Shown one piece after another: positions 14,411-22,149 of a stretch of DNA of 22,149 bases (position 1 is its first letter; each line of letters starts with the position of its first letter). This stretch comes from an uncultured Alphaproteobacteria bacterium (GTDB lineage Bacteria; Pseudomonadota; Alphaproteobacteria; UBA7985; CAJQQZ01): the NCBI GenBank assembly GCA_905480445.1, contig CAJQQJ010000304.1, forward strand, positions 1-22,149, in the 5' to 3' direction. The position numbers and the translations under genes are program-made. A model generated the notes under the pieces. That model saw only the letters and a program-made list of their open reading frames with translations, did no database searches and was not told the origin of the DNA.

Positions 14411-15004
14411 CTACTCAATAGCAACAACACGCGTGCCAACTTTAACTTTTTTGTAAAGCGCTGCTACGTCTTGGTTATACATTCGGATACAGCCAGCAGA
14501 GACCGCACGCCCAATAGAGCTTGGGTTAGATGTACCGTGAATACGAATGTAAGACCAACCAAGATACAAAGCGTGAGTACCAAGTGGGTTACCGGGGCCC
14601 GGAGGAATGACAGATGGAAGCTTTGGATTAGCTGCGAGCATGGACGGCGTTGGACGCCAAGTAGGGCCAACAACTTTACGATTGATTCTTGTAGATCCTT
14701 TTATGCGGCGCCCATAGCTTTTGCCGACTGCAATTGGATAAACTAAAGCACGGCCATTGCCCAAAGTGTAATAAAGACGCTTTTCCTTGTACTGGATAAC
14801 AATCGTGCCCTTACCGTACTTATTGCCAAAAGCAACTTCGCGACCACTAACGCCTCTCAGGCTAAAATAGCCACCGCTACTGGCTTTACCAGACACTTGT
14901 TCTTCGGCATTTCTTCCACCAAGAGCGGATGCATCCAAAATTGGCAACAAAAGTAAAGCAACAAAGAAAGCAATGAAACCAACGGGTTTCTTAATCAAAA
15001 ACAT
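14411..15004 (-). CDS. L,D-transpeptidase (YkuD domain), exported
   Basis: A 197-residue periplasmic enzyme with a signal peptide (about 1-27, ending DASA) and a YkuD domain at about 66-197. The catalytic motif is complete: H156 in YIRIHGTSN, then the SAGCIRM motif with the nucleophile C172 and R174. L,D-transpeptidases form 3-3 peptide cross-links or attach proteins to peptidoglycan using a Cys acyl-enzyme. The segment PPGPGNPLGTHALYLG is characteristic of the ErfK/YbiS/YkuD group. The ATG at 15004 is preceded by GGGGGAG at close spacing; a longer start at 15061 adds a non-signal stretch. No LysM or other wall-binding domain is attached. Confidence 0.92.
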   Translation of the reverse strand: MFLIKKPVGFIAFFVALLLLPILDASALGGRNAEEQVSGKASSGGYFSLRGVSGREVAFGNKYGKGTIVIQYKEKRLYYTLGNGRALVYPIAVGKSYGRRIKGSTRINRKVVGPTWRPTPSMLAANPKLPSVIPPGPGNPLGTHALYLGWSYIRIHGTSNPSSIGRAVSAGCIRMYNQDVAALYKKVKVGTRVVAIE

Positions 15005-15192
15005 AGTCTCCCCCAAACAAGACGATAATAACTGATCGGCAAACTGCCACTTTCTCACCACAATCGCAATTGCGCTTTCGAAAATGGACTAAATGTGAAC
15101 TATCCGAAGCCTAGAATCCTAAGTTCTCGCAAGGGTTCGCCACCGAGAAGAGTGTTCGTCCCCTCATTCACGTTCAAAACCTAGCTGTCGAA

Positions 15193-15222
15193 CGAATCAG
15201 CCCACGACAATTTGTTGATTCG
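15193..15222 (-). terminator. Weak hairpin downstream of greA
   Basis: Arms CGAATCA (15193-15199) and TGATTCG (15216-15222) lie 20-49 bases beyond the greA stop in the direction of its transcription. The T-run after the stem is poor, so termination is uncertain. The rest of the 237-base gap (15005-15241) shows no gene or convincing promoter. Confidence 0.3.
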
Positions 15223-15241
15223 GCAGTCGATTCAAAAATTA

Positions 15242-15715
15242 TCAAATGTATTGTATGTTCAGGATTTCATAGTATTTGACGCCCTTAGGAGTCGCAACTT
15301 CTACAGAGGTTCCAACCCTTTTAGAAACAAGCGCGCGCGCAAGCGGAGCTGTGATCGACAGTTTGTTAGCCTTAATATCAGCCTCAACTTCACCAACGAT
15401 CTGATAGGTTGCTTCCTCGTCTGTGTCTTCGTCAACAACTGTCACAGTTGAACCAAACTTGACGTCGTCGCCGGTCAGTTTGGTCACGTCAATAATTTCC
15501 GCTCTTGAAATCTTATCTTCAAGTTCGAGAACGCGACCTTCGATAAAAGACTGCTTTTCTCTGGCGGCGTGGTACTCAGCGTTTTCAGACAAATCACCAT
15601 GTTCACGCGCTTCAGCAATCGCAGCGATTACCGCATGTCGTTCTACAGTCTTTAGCTGGCGAACTTCTTCTTCCATGCTTGCAAAGCCAGAAGTCGTTAC
15701 AGGTACTTTATCCAT
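15242..15715 (-). CDS. greA: Transcription elongation factor GreA
   Basis: A 157-residue GreA that reactivates backtracked RNA polymerase by stimulating transcript cleavage. The coiled-coil tip motif GDLSENAEYHAAREKQ (40-55) carries the acidic residues D41 and E44 that position the catalytic Mg. The C-terminal FKBP-like domain (about 80-157) includes ITAPLARALVSKRVGTSVEV and ends KYYEILNIQYI. The length is normal. It follows carB by 69 bases on the same strand, a neighbourhood I recall from many Alphaproteobacteria. Confidence 0.97.
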   Translation of the reverse strand: MDKVPVTTSGFASMEEEVRQLKTVERHAVIAAIAEAREHGDLSENAEYHAAREKQSFIEGRVLELEDKISRAEIIDVTKLTGDDVKFGSTVTVVDEDTDEEATYQIVGEVEADIKANKLSITAPLARALVSKRVGTSVEVATPKGVKYYEILNIQYI

Positions 15716-15784
15716 CGTAATTCCAAGTCCAATTTTTTAGTCTGTTGGTTAATTCGGCGCGCAACAGTAGCCGATTTTCTTCGA

Positions 15785-18700
15785 TCAGGCACTAAAATAA
15801 GACTGCAACGAAGCAACTTCAAGGTTTTCATCTTGATTAACCCTAATTGCTTCCGCGATAGCGAAGGCGCCGGACAGTGTTGTTGAGTAGGGTAAAGAGG
15901 CTGTCAAAGCAGTTCGGCGAAGCGAGAAGGAGTCGCTGATGGCCTGTGCACCCTCTGTTGTGTTGAGAACCAGTTGTACCTCGTCGGACTTCATCGCATC
16001 AACAATATTGGGACGGCCTTCCAGCACCTTGTTAACGATACGAACGTCCAACCCAGCTTTGGTAATTTCCTCTGCCGTGCCTCGCGTTGCTATAATAGAG
16101 AAGCCGAGTTCAATATAAGCCTTAGCAAGCTCTGAGGCTTTCGGTTTGTCGTGGTCTCTCAGAGATATGAACACGCATCCTGCATCTGGCAATTTGTTGC
16201 CGGCCGCCAGTTGAGCTTTCAAGAATGCATGCCCGAAATCGTGATCCAACCCCATGACTTCGCCAGTTGAGCGCATTTCTGGTCCAAGAACAATATCAAC
16301 GCCCGGGAATCGTTCAAACGGAAAGACTGCTTCTTTAACGGCGATATGACCCGACTTCATTTTAGAGCTCAAGTCAAAGTCAGTGATTTTCTCTCCGGCC
16401 ATTACCCTGGCAGCAATCTTGGCGATTGGAATACCGGTGGCTTTGGCTACAAAAGGCACTGTGCGGCTGGCACGTGGATTGACTTCAAGAACGTAAATCT
16501 CTGATCCGCGTACCGCGAACTGAATGTTCATCAAACCAACAACGTTGAGCGCTTTAGCCAACTGAACTGTTTGAGTTTTGAGCTCTTCTACGAGTGAAGG
16601 CGCAAGAGTACGCGGTGGCAGGGAACAAGCCGAGTCGCCGGAATGAATGCCTGCCTCTTCGATGTGTTCCATGATACCGGCAACATAAACGTCCTTACCG
16701 TCAGAGACCGCATCCACGTCGACTTCGATGGCGTCACGCAGATAGGATTCAATCAAAACAGGGTTATCCCCCGAGACAAGAACTGCTGTCTGAACATAAC
16801 GCTGCAACGCTGAGCGATCATGGATAATCTCCATGGCTCTGCCGCCTAGGACATAAGATGGACGAAGCAAAACAGGATAGCCGATTTCCTCAGCGACTTG
16901 CTCTGCTTGCTCTGCCGTGAAGGCAATGCCGTTGTCGGGCTGAAGTAAATCCAGTTTCTGCAACAGCTTCTGAAAGCGTTCACGATCTTCCGCTAGATCA
17001 ATGGCATCGGGTGACGTTCCTAGGATCGGAATGTTTGCTTCTTCTAGAGCCGCTGCCAGTTTCAATGGTGTTTGACCACCGAACTGCACAATGGCACCAA
17101 GCAATTCGCCTTTGCTTTGCTCGACTCGGGCAATTTCAATCACATCTTCAGCCGTCAACGGCTCGAAATAAAGGCGGTCAGAAGTATCATAATCAGTGGA
17201 TACGGTTTCGGGATTACAGTTGACCATAATTGTCTCATAGCCCGCATCTGACAGCGCATAAGCGGCATGAACACAGCAGTAGTCAAATTCAATCCCCTGC
17301 CCAATACGATTGGGCCCACCGCCCAAGATCATGACCTTCTTGCGATCACTCGGATCAGCTTCGCTTTCCGGAGGGTTTACCCCGTCGCCTTCATAGGCGG
17401 AATACATGTAGGACGTAACAGATGGGAATTCTGCGGCGCAGGTGTCTATCCGTTTGTAAACCGGGGCGATGTCGGCACTTTTACGAGTTTTAGCAACGTC
17501 TTTTGCTGTCACACCTGTAAGCTTCGCAAGCCTTCGATCAGAGAACCCAAGCTTCTTGAAGCGCAAGAGCTCTTCACTGTCGGACGGTAGACCGGCGTTA
17601 ATCAGTTCGCTTTCAGCGGAAACCAACTGCTCGATCTGACGAATGTACCAAGGATCAATTTTACAGGCTTGATGAATTTCGTCTACAGAAAGCCCATGTC
17701 TCAACGCTTGGGCGACCATTAGAATTCTATTCGGTTCGGGCTTTGAGAGCGCTGCTATCACAACTTCTTTATCGACAATACCAGCACTATCCACCGCTCC
17801 CGGAATGGAGACTTCATCGAAGCCATCCAAGCCGATCTCCATTGAACGGTAGGCTTTTTGTACAGATTCAGCAAAGTTACGACCAATCGCCATAGCCTCG
17901 CCAACTGACTTCATCGCTGTAGTCAAATTGGGTTCTGAGCCAGGGAACTTCTCAAACGTAAACCGAGGTATTTTGGTTACAACGTAATCTATGGATGGTT
18001 CAAACGAAGCAGGCGTTACCTTGGTGATGTCATTATCGAGCTCGTCGAGATGGTAACCAACAGCCAGCTTCGCGGCAATCTTTGCAATTGGGAAACCGGT
18101 CGCCTTTGACGCCAGCGCAGAAGATCTCGAAACACGAGGGTTCATCTCAATCACTATCAAACGTCCATCTTCTGGATTAACAGCAAACTGAACGTTGGAG
18201 CCACCTGTCTCGACGCCGATTTCTCTCAAAACAGCAATCGAGGCATTACGCATGATTTGGTATTCTTTATCGCTTAACGTCAAAGCCGGAGCGACGGTGA
18301 TGGAATCACCGGTATGGATTCCCATTGGATCGATATTTTCGATTGAACAGATAATGATACAATTGTCCGCCTTATCGCGGACAACTTCCATTTCGTATTC
18401 TTTCCAACCCAAAACTGATTCTTCAACCAAGACTTGGCTTACTGGCGAAAGCCTCAGGCCTTGTGCCATCAGTTCGAAATATTCATCACGATTATAGGCA
18501 ATCCCCCCGCCTTGGCCACCGAGAGTAAATGAAGGTCTTGAGATAACGGGAAGGCCAACAAAGTCTAAAGCTTCTTCAGCGTCCTCCATTGAGGATATCA
18601 GGCGCGATTTAGGGCTTTCTAGACCAATTCGATCCATTGCCTCTCTGAACAACAAGCGGTCTTCAGCCTTATTGATGGTTTCAGCGTCAGCACCGATCAA

Positions 18701-19042
18701 CTCAACACCAAATTCCTCCAAGGTGCCGTCTTCGGCTAAAGCCAAACCTGTGTTCAGACCAGTCTGGCCACCCATAGTCGGCAGTAAAGCATCCGGGCGT
18801 TCCTTTTCAATGATCTTGGCAACGATTTCGGGCGTTACGGGTTCGATGTAAGTCGCATCCGCCAACTCAGGATCCGTCATGATCGTTGCCGGGTTCGAGT
18901 TAACGAGGATAACGCGGTAGCCCTCTTCTTTGAGAGCCTTACAAGCTTGAGCGCCGGAGTAATCAAACTCACAAGCTTGGCCTATAACAATGGGTCCAGC
19001 CCCAATAATCAAGATGGATTCTATATCTGTACGTTTTGGCAT
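15785..19042 (-). CDS. carB: Carbamoyl-phosphate synthase large subunit CarB
   Basis: A 1085-residue synthetase subunit making carbamoyl phosphate from bicarbonate, ATP and ammonia (supplied by CarA), for pyrimidine and arginine synthesis. It shows the duplicated architecture: a first ATP-grasp half from MPKRTDIESILIIGAGPIVI with MGGQTGLN and MNPRVSRSSALASKATG, and a second half from MILGGGPNRIGQGIEFDYC with VQFGGQTPLKLA and VNPRASRTVPFVAKATG. An allosteric MGS-like domain covers about 940-1085. The length is close to E. coli CarB (1073). carA is not adjacent: upstream lies a 459-base gap and a plus-strand gene. Carbamoyl phosphate feeds arginine, the amidino donor of the 5.5-kb region, but no direct link is visible. 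Confidence 0.98.
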   Translation of the reverse strand: MPKRTDIESILIIGAGPIVIGQACEFDYSGAQACKALKEEGYRVILVNSNPATIMTDPELADATYIEPVTPEIVAKIIEKERPDALLPTMGGQTGLNTGLALAEDGTLEEFGVELIGADAETINKAEDRLLFREAMDRIGLESPKSRLISSMEDAEEALDFVGLPVISRPSFTLGGQGGGIAYNRDEYFELMAQGLRLSPVSQVLVEESVLGWKEYEMEVVRDKADNCIIICSIENIDPMGIHTGDSITVAPALTLSDKEYQIMRNASIAVLREIGVETGGSNVQFAVNPEDGRLIVIEMNPRVSRSSALASKATGFPIAKIAAKLAVGYHLDELDNDITKVTPASFEPSIDYVVTKIPRFTFEKFPGSEPNLTTAMKSVGEAMAIGRNFAESVQKAYRSMEIGLDGFDEVSIPGAVDSAGIVDKEVVIAALSKPEPNRILMVAQALRHGLSVDEIHQACKIDPWYIRQIEQLVSAESELINAGLPSDSEELLRFKKLGFSDRRLAKLTGVTAKDVAKTRKSADIAPVYKRIDTCAAEFPSVTSYMYSAYEGDGVNPPESEADPSDRKKVMILGGGPNRIGQGIEFDYCCVHAAYALSDAGYETIMVNCNPETVSTDYDTSDRLYFEPLTAEDVIEIARVEQSKGELLGAIVQFGGQTPLKLAAALEEANIPILGTSPDAIDLAEDRERFQKLLQKLDLLQPDNGIAFTAEQAEQVAEEIGYPVLLRPSYVLGGRAMEIIHDRSALQRYVQTAVLVSGDNPVLIESYLRDAIEVDVDAVSDGKDVYVAGIMEHIEEAGIHSGDSACSLPPRTLAPSLVEELKTQTVQLAKALNVVGLMNIQFAVRGSEIYVLEVNPRASRTVPFVAKATGIPIAKIAARVMAGEKITDFDLSSKMKSGHIAVKEAVFPFERFPGVDIVLGPEMRSTGEVMGLDHDFGHAFLKAQLAAGNKLPDAGCVFISLRDHDKPKASELAKAYIELGFSIIATRGTAEEITKAGLDVRIVNKVLEGRPNIVDAMKSDEVQLVLNTTEGAQAISDSFSLRRTALTASLPYSTTLSGAFAIAEAIRVNQDENLEVASLQSYFSA

Positions 19043-19107
19043 AATCGGCGGTTACTTCAGCCTTGAATGGGCAGCGTTCATTCACTGCGATGTGGGCAAA
19101 TCAACGC

Positions 19108-19136
19108 CTTATAAAGGCATAGACAAGCTGGCTCAA
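19108..19136 (-). promoter_or_regulatory. Candidate carB promoter
   Basis: On the minus strand TTGAGC (19131-19136) and TATAAG (19108-19113) are 17 bases apart, matching the sigma70 consensus at 4 and 5 of 6 positions. Transcription would begin near 19101, leaving a leader of about 58 bases before carB. Confidence 0.45.
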
Positions 19137-19208
19137 CGGTCTATATCGCCCCAGGCTTCTTTTTGCTCAAACAATTCCCAAATAGCACAATCAAAGATTC
19201 CCGAACCA

Positions 19209-19314
19209 GATTTTTTCGAAGAAAAAATCGCTGCCTGCACTGCCATTACCTCCAGCTAATTTTAGAACTAAATTGCCTAAAATTAAATGTAAAATGCGAA
19301 TCGATGTATTCGCA
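19209..19314. repeat. Cluster of three inverted repeats in the AT-rich carB/DUF4105 gap
   Basis: Three perfect hairpins lie within 106 bases: GATTTTTTC/GAAAAAATC (19209-19229, 3-base centre), AATTTTAG/CTAAAATT (19258-19284, 11-base loop) and TGCGAAT/ATTCGCA (19295-19314, 6-base loop). The gap 19043-19501 has no gene I can support. The first repeat is a symmetric A/T tract that could bind a dimeric regulator or act as a weak hairpin. Chance symmetry in AT-rich DNA is possible for the first two. Confidence 0.5.
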
Positions 19315-19438
19315 AGAATAAAAATATCCAGCTGAACTCAAATTTAAGAAAAAAAGAATCCGCAGAGAATCGAATACTTAAAACAAACTTAAACATTGCT
19401 TCAAACCGACTCCATCTATTTGGATTCGAAAAGAAATA

Positions 19439-19495
19439 GATACTTTAATTAGCCTGTCAACTGAGTGATACTTTGCAAAATAACAAAAAAGTATC
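19439..19495 (+). promoter_or_regulatory. Three GATACTTT elements before the DUF4105-like gene
   Basis: GATACTTT occurs at 19439-19446 and 19467-19474, 28 bases apart, and again inverted as AAAGTATC at 19488-19495. The last two form an 8-bp hairpin with a 13-base loop ending 6 bases before the ATG at 19502, where the ribosome binding site should be. It may be an operator, a translation-blocking hairpin, or both. No clear Shine-Dalgarno sequence is otherwise visible. Confidence 0.45.
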
Positions 19496-19501
19496 GGGCA
19501 A

Positions 19502-20308
19502 ATGTATTCAAGGGTCGCCAATCTGGCCGCTGTAACATTGGTTATGGTGGGGTTAGTATTTTCTGCGTGGGTTTTCACTAAAACACCTGCGCATGGCCGC
19601 ACCGACCTGGAAAGACCCGAATCGGAAGCTATTGTTGAAGTGTTTGACAATTTTGTTGCTGTCGAAAACTTTCATCATTTGGATGATCAATTCAACCAAG
19701 TCCTTTCGAACGAAGTTTTAGATCTGAACCAAGTAAAGTCTGTTGACCTCGTGCATATCGAGCCGAGCGACGAGGATGAACGTCACCAACTTGCTCTTAG
19801 CTTCGGTTTCAAAGACGACAGTTTCCTAGCCGTAAAACTGATAGCGTCTGGCAGTTCTGACGCTGACTACTCATTGGCAAAAGCACTCATCGGCGGCCAC
19901 AAATTGAGTTTTATCATCGGTTCAGAAGCTGCTGTTATCGGGCGTCATAGTCATAAAAAGGGAGATAAAGTATATCTCTACAAGGTCTATGAGAATGAAC
20001 TCTTCGCCCGCGATCTACTCCATGCCCTTACAACCGAAGTTGCTAGCCTGCCAAATTCGCTGTCCAATTTCTCCCCGTTTGGTAGAAACGGTAGAAATGG
20101 ATTGTTGCATCGAGTTCTTGAAACGAAACAGACAGATAAGCCAATTTCTGTGAAAAGCCTCATGCCAAGTTATGGATCGCAGATGGCCTATGATCTACAT
20201 CTGATAGACACGACTAAGCCTTTCTCAGAAATCCAACGACGCTCGCTTGTTGATCCTTCCGCGATTTCGTTGGCTTCCCAAAGCTACTCTCTGGACCTTC
20301 GCCAGTAA
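19502..20308 (+). CDS. DUF4105/Lnb_N-like membrane-anchored protein lacking cysteine
   Basis: A 268-residue protein with one N-terminal membrane segment (about 5-26) and a periplasmic body. It follows the DUF4105 pattern as I recall it: VENFHHLDDQF (54-64), HQLALSFGFKDDSFLAVKL (95-113), VYLYKVYENELFARDLLHAL (157-176), and a terminal SQMAYDLHLIDTTKPFSEI (226-244). DUF4105 proteins are papain-like; one branch (Lnb) acylates lipoproteins, and they carry an NNCTTN-type motif with the nucleophilic Cys. Here that segment reads SNFSPFGRNGRN (188-199) and the whole protein has no Cys. H95, in the position of the usual His, is retained. It therefore looks like an inactive or repurposed member. Family assignment is from memory. 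Confidence 0.6.
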   Translation: MYSRVANLAAVTLVMVGLVFSAWVFTKTPAHGRTDLERPESEAIVEVFDNFVAVENFHHLDDQFNQVLSNEVLDLNQVKSVDLVHIEPSDEDERHQLALSFGFKDDSFLAVKLIASGSSDADYSLAKALIGGHKLSFIIGSEAAVIGRHSHKKGDKVYLYKVYENELFARDLLHALTTEVASLPNSLSNFSPFGRNGRNGLLHRVLETKQTDKPISVKSLMPSYGSQMAYDLHLIDTTKPFSEIQRRSLVDPSAISLASQSYSLDLRQ

Positions 20309-20314
20309 ATTCAA

Positions 20315-20557
20315 TCAAGTAAAAGCGTTGAATGTCATCAAGGTTTGCGTGTCTTTGATGTTCGCAATCGCATGGATTTTTTCATTCACAAAGCGGCCAA
20401 TGTCCTGGTTGTTTTCAAGATGCACTTTGATCATCAAATCAAACTCACCTGAAATCGAATAGACCTCAGACACTTCTGAAACATGATCCACGAGATCAGC
20501 CGCTGCATTGTAGGCTTGGCCCAACTGGCATTTCACAAAAACAAAAATGGTCTGCAT
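20315..20557 (-). CDS. Stand-alone RAM-domain protein (Lrp/AsnC ligand-binding domain only)
   Basis: An 80-residue protein made only of the AsnC-type ligand-binding (RAM) domain, with no DNA-binding helix-turn-helix. The core SEVYSISGEFDLMIKVHLEN (31-50) is the usual ligand-loop motif. Stand-alone RAM proteins form ring oligomers and can bind amino acids or pair with full-length Lrp proteins, such as the one encoded at 13854. AGGA lies 7 bases before the ATG. Only 9 bases separate it from the pcs stop, so the two are probably in one operon. Confidence 0.88.
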   Translation of the reverse strand: MQTIFVFVKCQLGQAYNAAADLVDHVSEVSEVYSISGEFDLMIKVHLENNQDIGRFVNEKIHAIANIKDTQTLMTFNAFT

Positions 20558-20566
20558 GGCTTTTCC

Positions 20567-21283
20567 TCAGTTCAATGGGCCTCTAACGGTTCTCCATAAA
20601 CCGATCCCGATCAGATAAGCAAGGCAAAGCAAAGACACAAGCATCAACCAGCCCGGTTCTTTGCGTTCAAAAGTCACCAGTATCACAAGATTAACGACCC
20701 CCCAAATGATCGAGATCGGCAGAGTGATTCTCCGTAAAAAGATAACCCGAGCTGGGTGCACGAAATAGATCGGCGCAAACGACAGAACTACACAGAAGGC
20801 TATTATGCCCAGATTCACCCATGGGTCTAACTGGAGTATATAGAGATAATAAACTGCTATATTCCAAACAACGGGAAATCCCTTAAAGAAGTAATCGTCG
20901 GATTTTTGATCTGAATTGCCATAGTAATAGAGCGATGCGAGCAAGACTAACCCGGCCGCGACCAACCCCCAACCGGCAGGAACCAAGCCAACCACGTAAA
21001 GAAAAATGGCCGGAATGATGGCATAGGTGAAGTAGTCAATCACTTCATCCAACGTGTTACCGTTGAAACCGGGCAGCACTTTAATCACATTGAAATAACG
21101 CGCTAAAGGACCGTCTATCCCATCGACAAAAAGTGCTAGAACAAGCCACCACAAGGCAGCATGGTATCTGCCTTCGAAAATTGCCAATAGAGCCATCATC
21201 CCGATAACAGCCCCTAGAGCTGTTAGCAGGTGAATAAGCCAAGCTATAAGTCGGTGGCCGGAGCCGGATCCTGATTCTGTCAT
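20567..21283 (-). CDS. pcs: Phosphatidylcholine synthase (CDP-alcohol phosphatidyltransferase)
   Basis: A 238-residue inner-membrane enzyme with about eight hydrophobic segments. The CDP-alcohol phosphatidyltransferase signature is complete: D54-G55, D57-G58, A61-R62, G75, D79 and D83, within FVDGIDGPLARYF and GNTLDEVIDY. The spacing and the FFKGFPVVWN motif fit phosphatidylcholine synthase, which condenses CDP-diacylglycerol with choline and is found mainly in Alphaproteobacteria and some pathogens. This indicates phosphatidylcholine membranes and use of external choline. The stand-alone RAM gene follows on the same strand. Confidence 0.9.
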   Translation of the reverse strand: MTESGSGSGHRLIAWLIHLLTALGAVIGMMALLAIFEGRYHAALWWLVLALFVDGIDGPLARYFNVIKVLPGFNGNTLDEVIDYFTYAIIPAIFLYVVGLVPAGWGLVAAGLVLLASLYYYGNSDQKSDDYFFKGFPVVWNIAVYYLYILQLDPWVNLGIIAFCVVLSFAPIYFVHPARVIFLRRITLPISIIWGVVNLVILVTFERKEPGWLMLVSLLCLAYLIGIGLWRTVRGPLN

Positions 21284-21413
21284 CAGACCTGAATTTCGAT
21301 AGTCAATGATGGGTCACAAAGCTTCTGCTAAGGACTGGAATTGGAGTCGATAGTAGAGCAGGACTCCCAACTTCAAAAGCTTTTTCGCTGAACATTCAAA
21401 ATTTAGATGTGAA

Positions 21414-21442
21414 TTGACGGTCCACCACCACAAAGATGTAAG
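21414..21442 (+). promoter_or_regulatory. Candidate promoter of the DUF2207-like gene
   Basis: TTGACG (21414-21419) and TGTAAG (21437-21442) are 17 bases apart, with 5 and 4 of 6 consensus matches. The remaining gap 21284-21527 holds a 6-bp inverted pair (GGAGTC at 21343-21348, GACTCC at 21362-21367) and no gene. Confidence 0.35.
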
Positions 21443-21527
21443 CCTACAGCCCATAAAATCATCCAAGCTGCAGTGTTTCCCTCTTTAGTTCTTGTTTCAG
21501 AAGCAAGTAAACACCATTTTAGGCAGA

Positions 21528-22149
21528 ATGCGGAGACCAATAAAAACATTAACCATTTCGCTGATGCTGCTGCTGGTGGGTTTGCTATTTTCACCAACAT
21601 CCGCCAATGCTCAAACCATACCGCTCTTCCATTCCTTGATTGACGTTGGAAACGGGATGGGCATCAAAGTAACAGAAACAATTAGTACCCGAAGAAACTT
21701 GCTGCCTTTGGAGCGTCAAATTTCTTTGCAACCCGTCTATGGTTACAACAAAGCAAAGCTGGATATCGTCTCAGTTCTTCAGAATGGAAATGAAGCTGAC
21801 TATCGTTTGAGTGACAATGACAAAACTGCCTTCCTGGAAGTAGGCGCAGCAGACAAGTCCACATCGTCAGAACTTGTGACCTATGTAATCATTTATCATC
21901 TAAGCCACCAAGTCGCTTTGTTCAAAGACTACAACGAGCTGATTTGGAATGTAACCGGCAATGACTTTAGCGATCCAGTGGAGAATGCCTTAGTTAGTAT
22001 AAGAGTTTCAGACGGAAAACTTCTAAGTAAAAATGCCTATACGAGACTGAACGGGCAGATAGTTGAAGTGCCACAAAAATCGATTGGTATGAAACTAAGA
22101 ACCAACAACGCTCTAAACAGTGGCGAGGCATTTTTCATCAAAGTGTCCT
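21528..22149 (+). CDS. Exported DUF2207-like protein, 3' end cut by the window
   Basis: The frame is open from the ATG at 21528 to the window end (207 codons). A signal peptide (MRRPIKTLTISLMLLLVGLL, cleavage near SANAQ) leads into a domain matching the DUF2207 pattern: IKVTETISTRR early, a RLSDNDKTAFLEVG strand, a TYVIIYHLSHQVALFKDYNE core and LIWNVTGNDFSDPVENALV. Full-length DUF2207 proteins usually continue into membrane helices and a glycine-rich tail, which would lie beyond the edge. Their function is not established. AGG lies a few bases before the ATG. It is divergent from pcs. Confidence 0.7.
   Translation, partial: MRRPIKTLTISLMLLLVGLLFSPTSANAQTIPLFHSLIDVGNGMGIKVTETISTRRNLLPLERQISLQPVYGYNKAKLDIVSVLQNGNEADYRLSDNDKTAFLEVGAADKSTSSELVTYVIIYHLSHQVALFKDYNELIWNVTGNDFSDPVENALVSIRVSDGKLLSKNAYTRLNGQIVEVPQKSIGMKLRTNNALNSGEAFFIKVS

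Noticed and set aside
17267..17590. A 107-codon plus-strand frame inside carB
   Set aside because: It is fully antisense to conserved carB sequence and resembles no family.
18990..19259. An 89-codon plus-strand frame starting inside carB
   Set aside because: The first part is antisense to the conserved CarB N-terminus, and the rest has no signal peptide, motif or ribosome binding site.

Overview
The window looks like a piece of an alphaproteobacterial chromosome of moderate GC content, gene-dense, with mostly housekeeping content. The best taxonomic hints are the carB-greA pair, a nearby lrp and trxB, a phosphatidylcholine synthase (Pcs-type) and an ELM1-like protein. I recall this combination from Alphaproteobacteria but could not search. 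No rRNA, tRNA, CRISPR array, prophage or clear insertion sequence is visible.

Layout. 1-106: a gene fragment cut by the window edge, strand unresolved. 107-2744: an LCP-like (LytR-CpsA-Psr) exported protein on the minus strand, a CDF metal transporter on the plus strand, and two tandem small secreted SH3-like proteins on the minus strand. 2806-5429, plus strand: a possible 14-codon leader peptide overlapping a class I aminotransferase, then an exported Sel1-repeat protein with three 22-residue repeats. 5564-7467, plus strand: an arginine:X amidinotransferase and an Asp/Glu racemase-family enzyme separated by a strong hairpin. 7468-9830, minus strand: fdhD overlapping a single ORF that joins a MobA-type guanylyltransferase to a plant-arginase-like ureohydrolase. 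9875-11277, plus strand: tupB and tupC of a tungstate-type ABC transporter, without its binding protein. 11274-13706, minus strand: a small membrane protein, trxB and an ELM1-family protein. 13854-14330, plus strand: an Lrp/AsnC regulator with a good promoter. 14411-19042, minus strand: an L,D-transpeptidase, greA and carB. 19502-20308, plus strand: a cysteine-free DUF4105-like protein behind an AT-rich leader rich in inverted repeats. 20315-21283, minus strand: a stand-alone RAM-domain protein and phosphatidylcholine synthase. From 21528, plus strand: the first 207 codons of an exported DUF2207-like protein.

How the genes may work together. Two themes meet between 5.5 and 11.3 kb. One is molybdenum/tungsten cofactor biology: FdhD, the MobA domain and TupBC, which would support a Mo/W-bis-MGD formate dehydrogenase whose structural genes are not in the window. 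The other is arginine/guanidino metabolism: the amidinotransferase, the amino acid racemase and the arginase-like domain. They are joined in one polypeptide, the MobA-arginase fusion, which is the most unusual object here. Other points worth attention are the Cys-less DUF4105-like protein, the repeated GATACTTT elements in front of it, the amidinotransferase acceptor pocket, and the LCP-like protein in an apparently Gram-negative setting.
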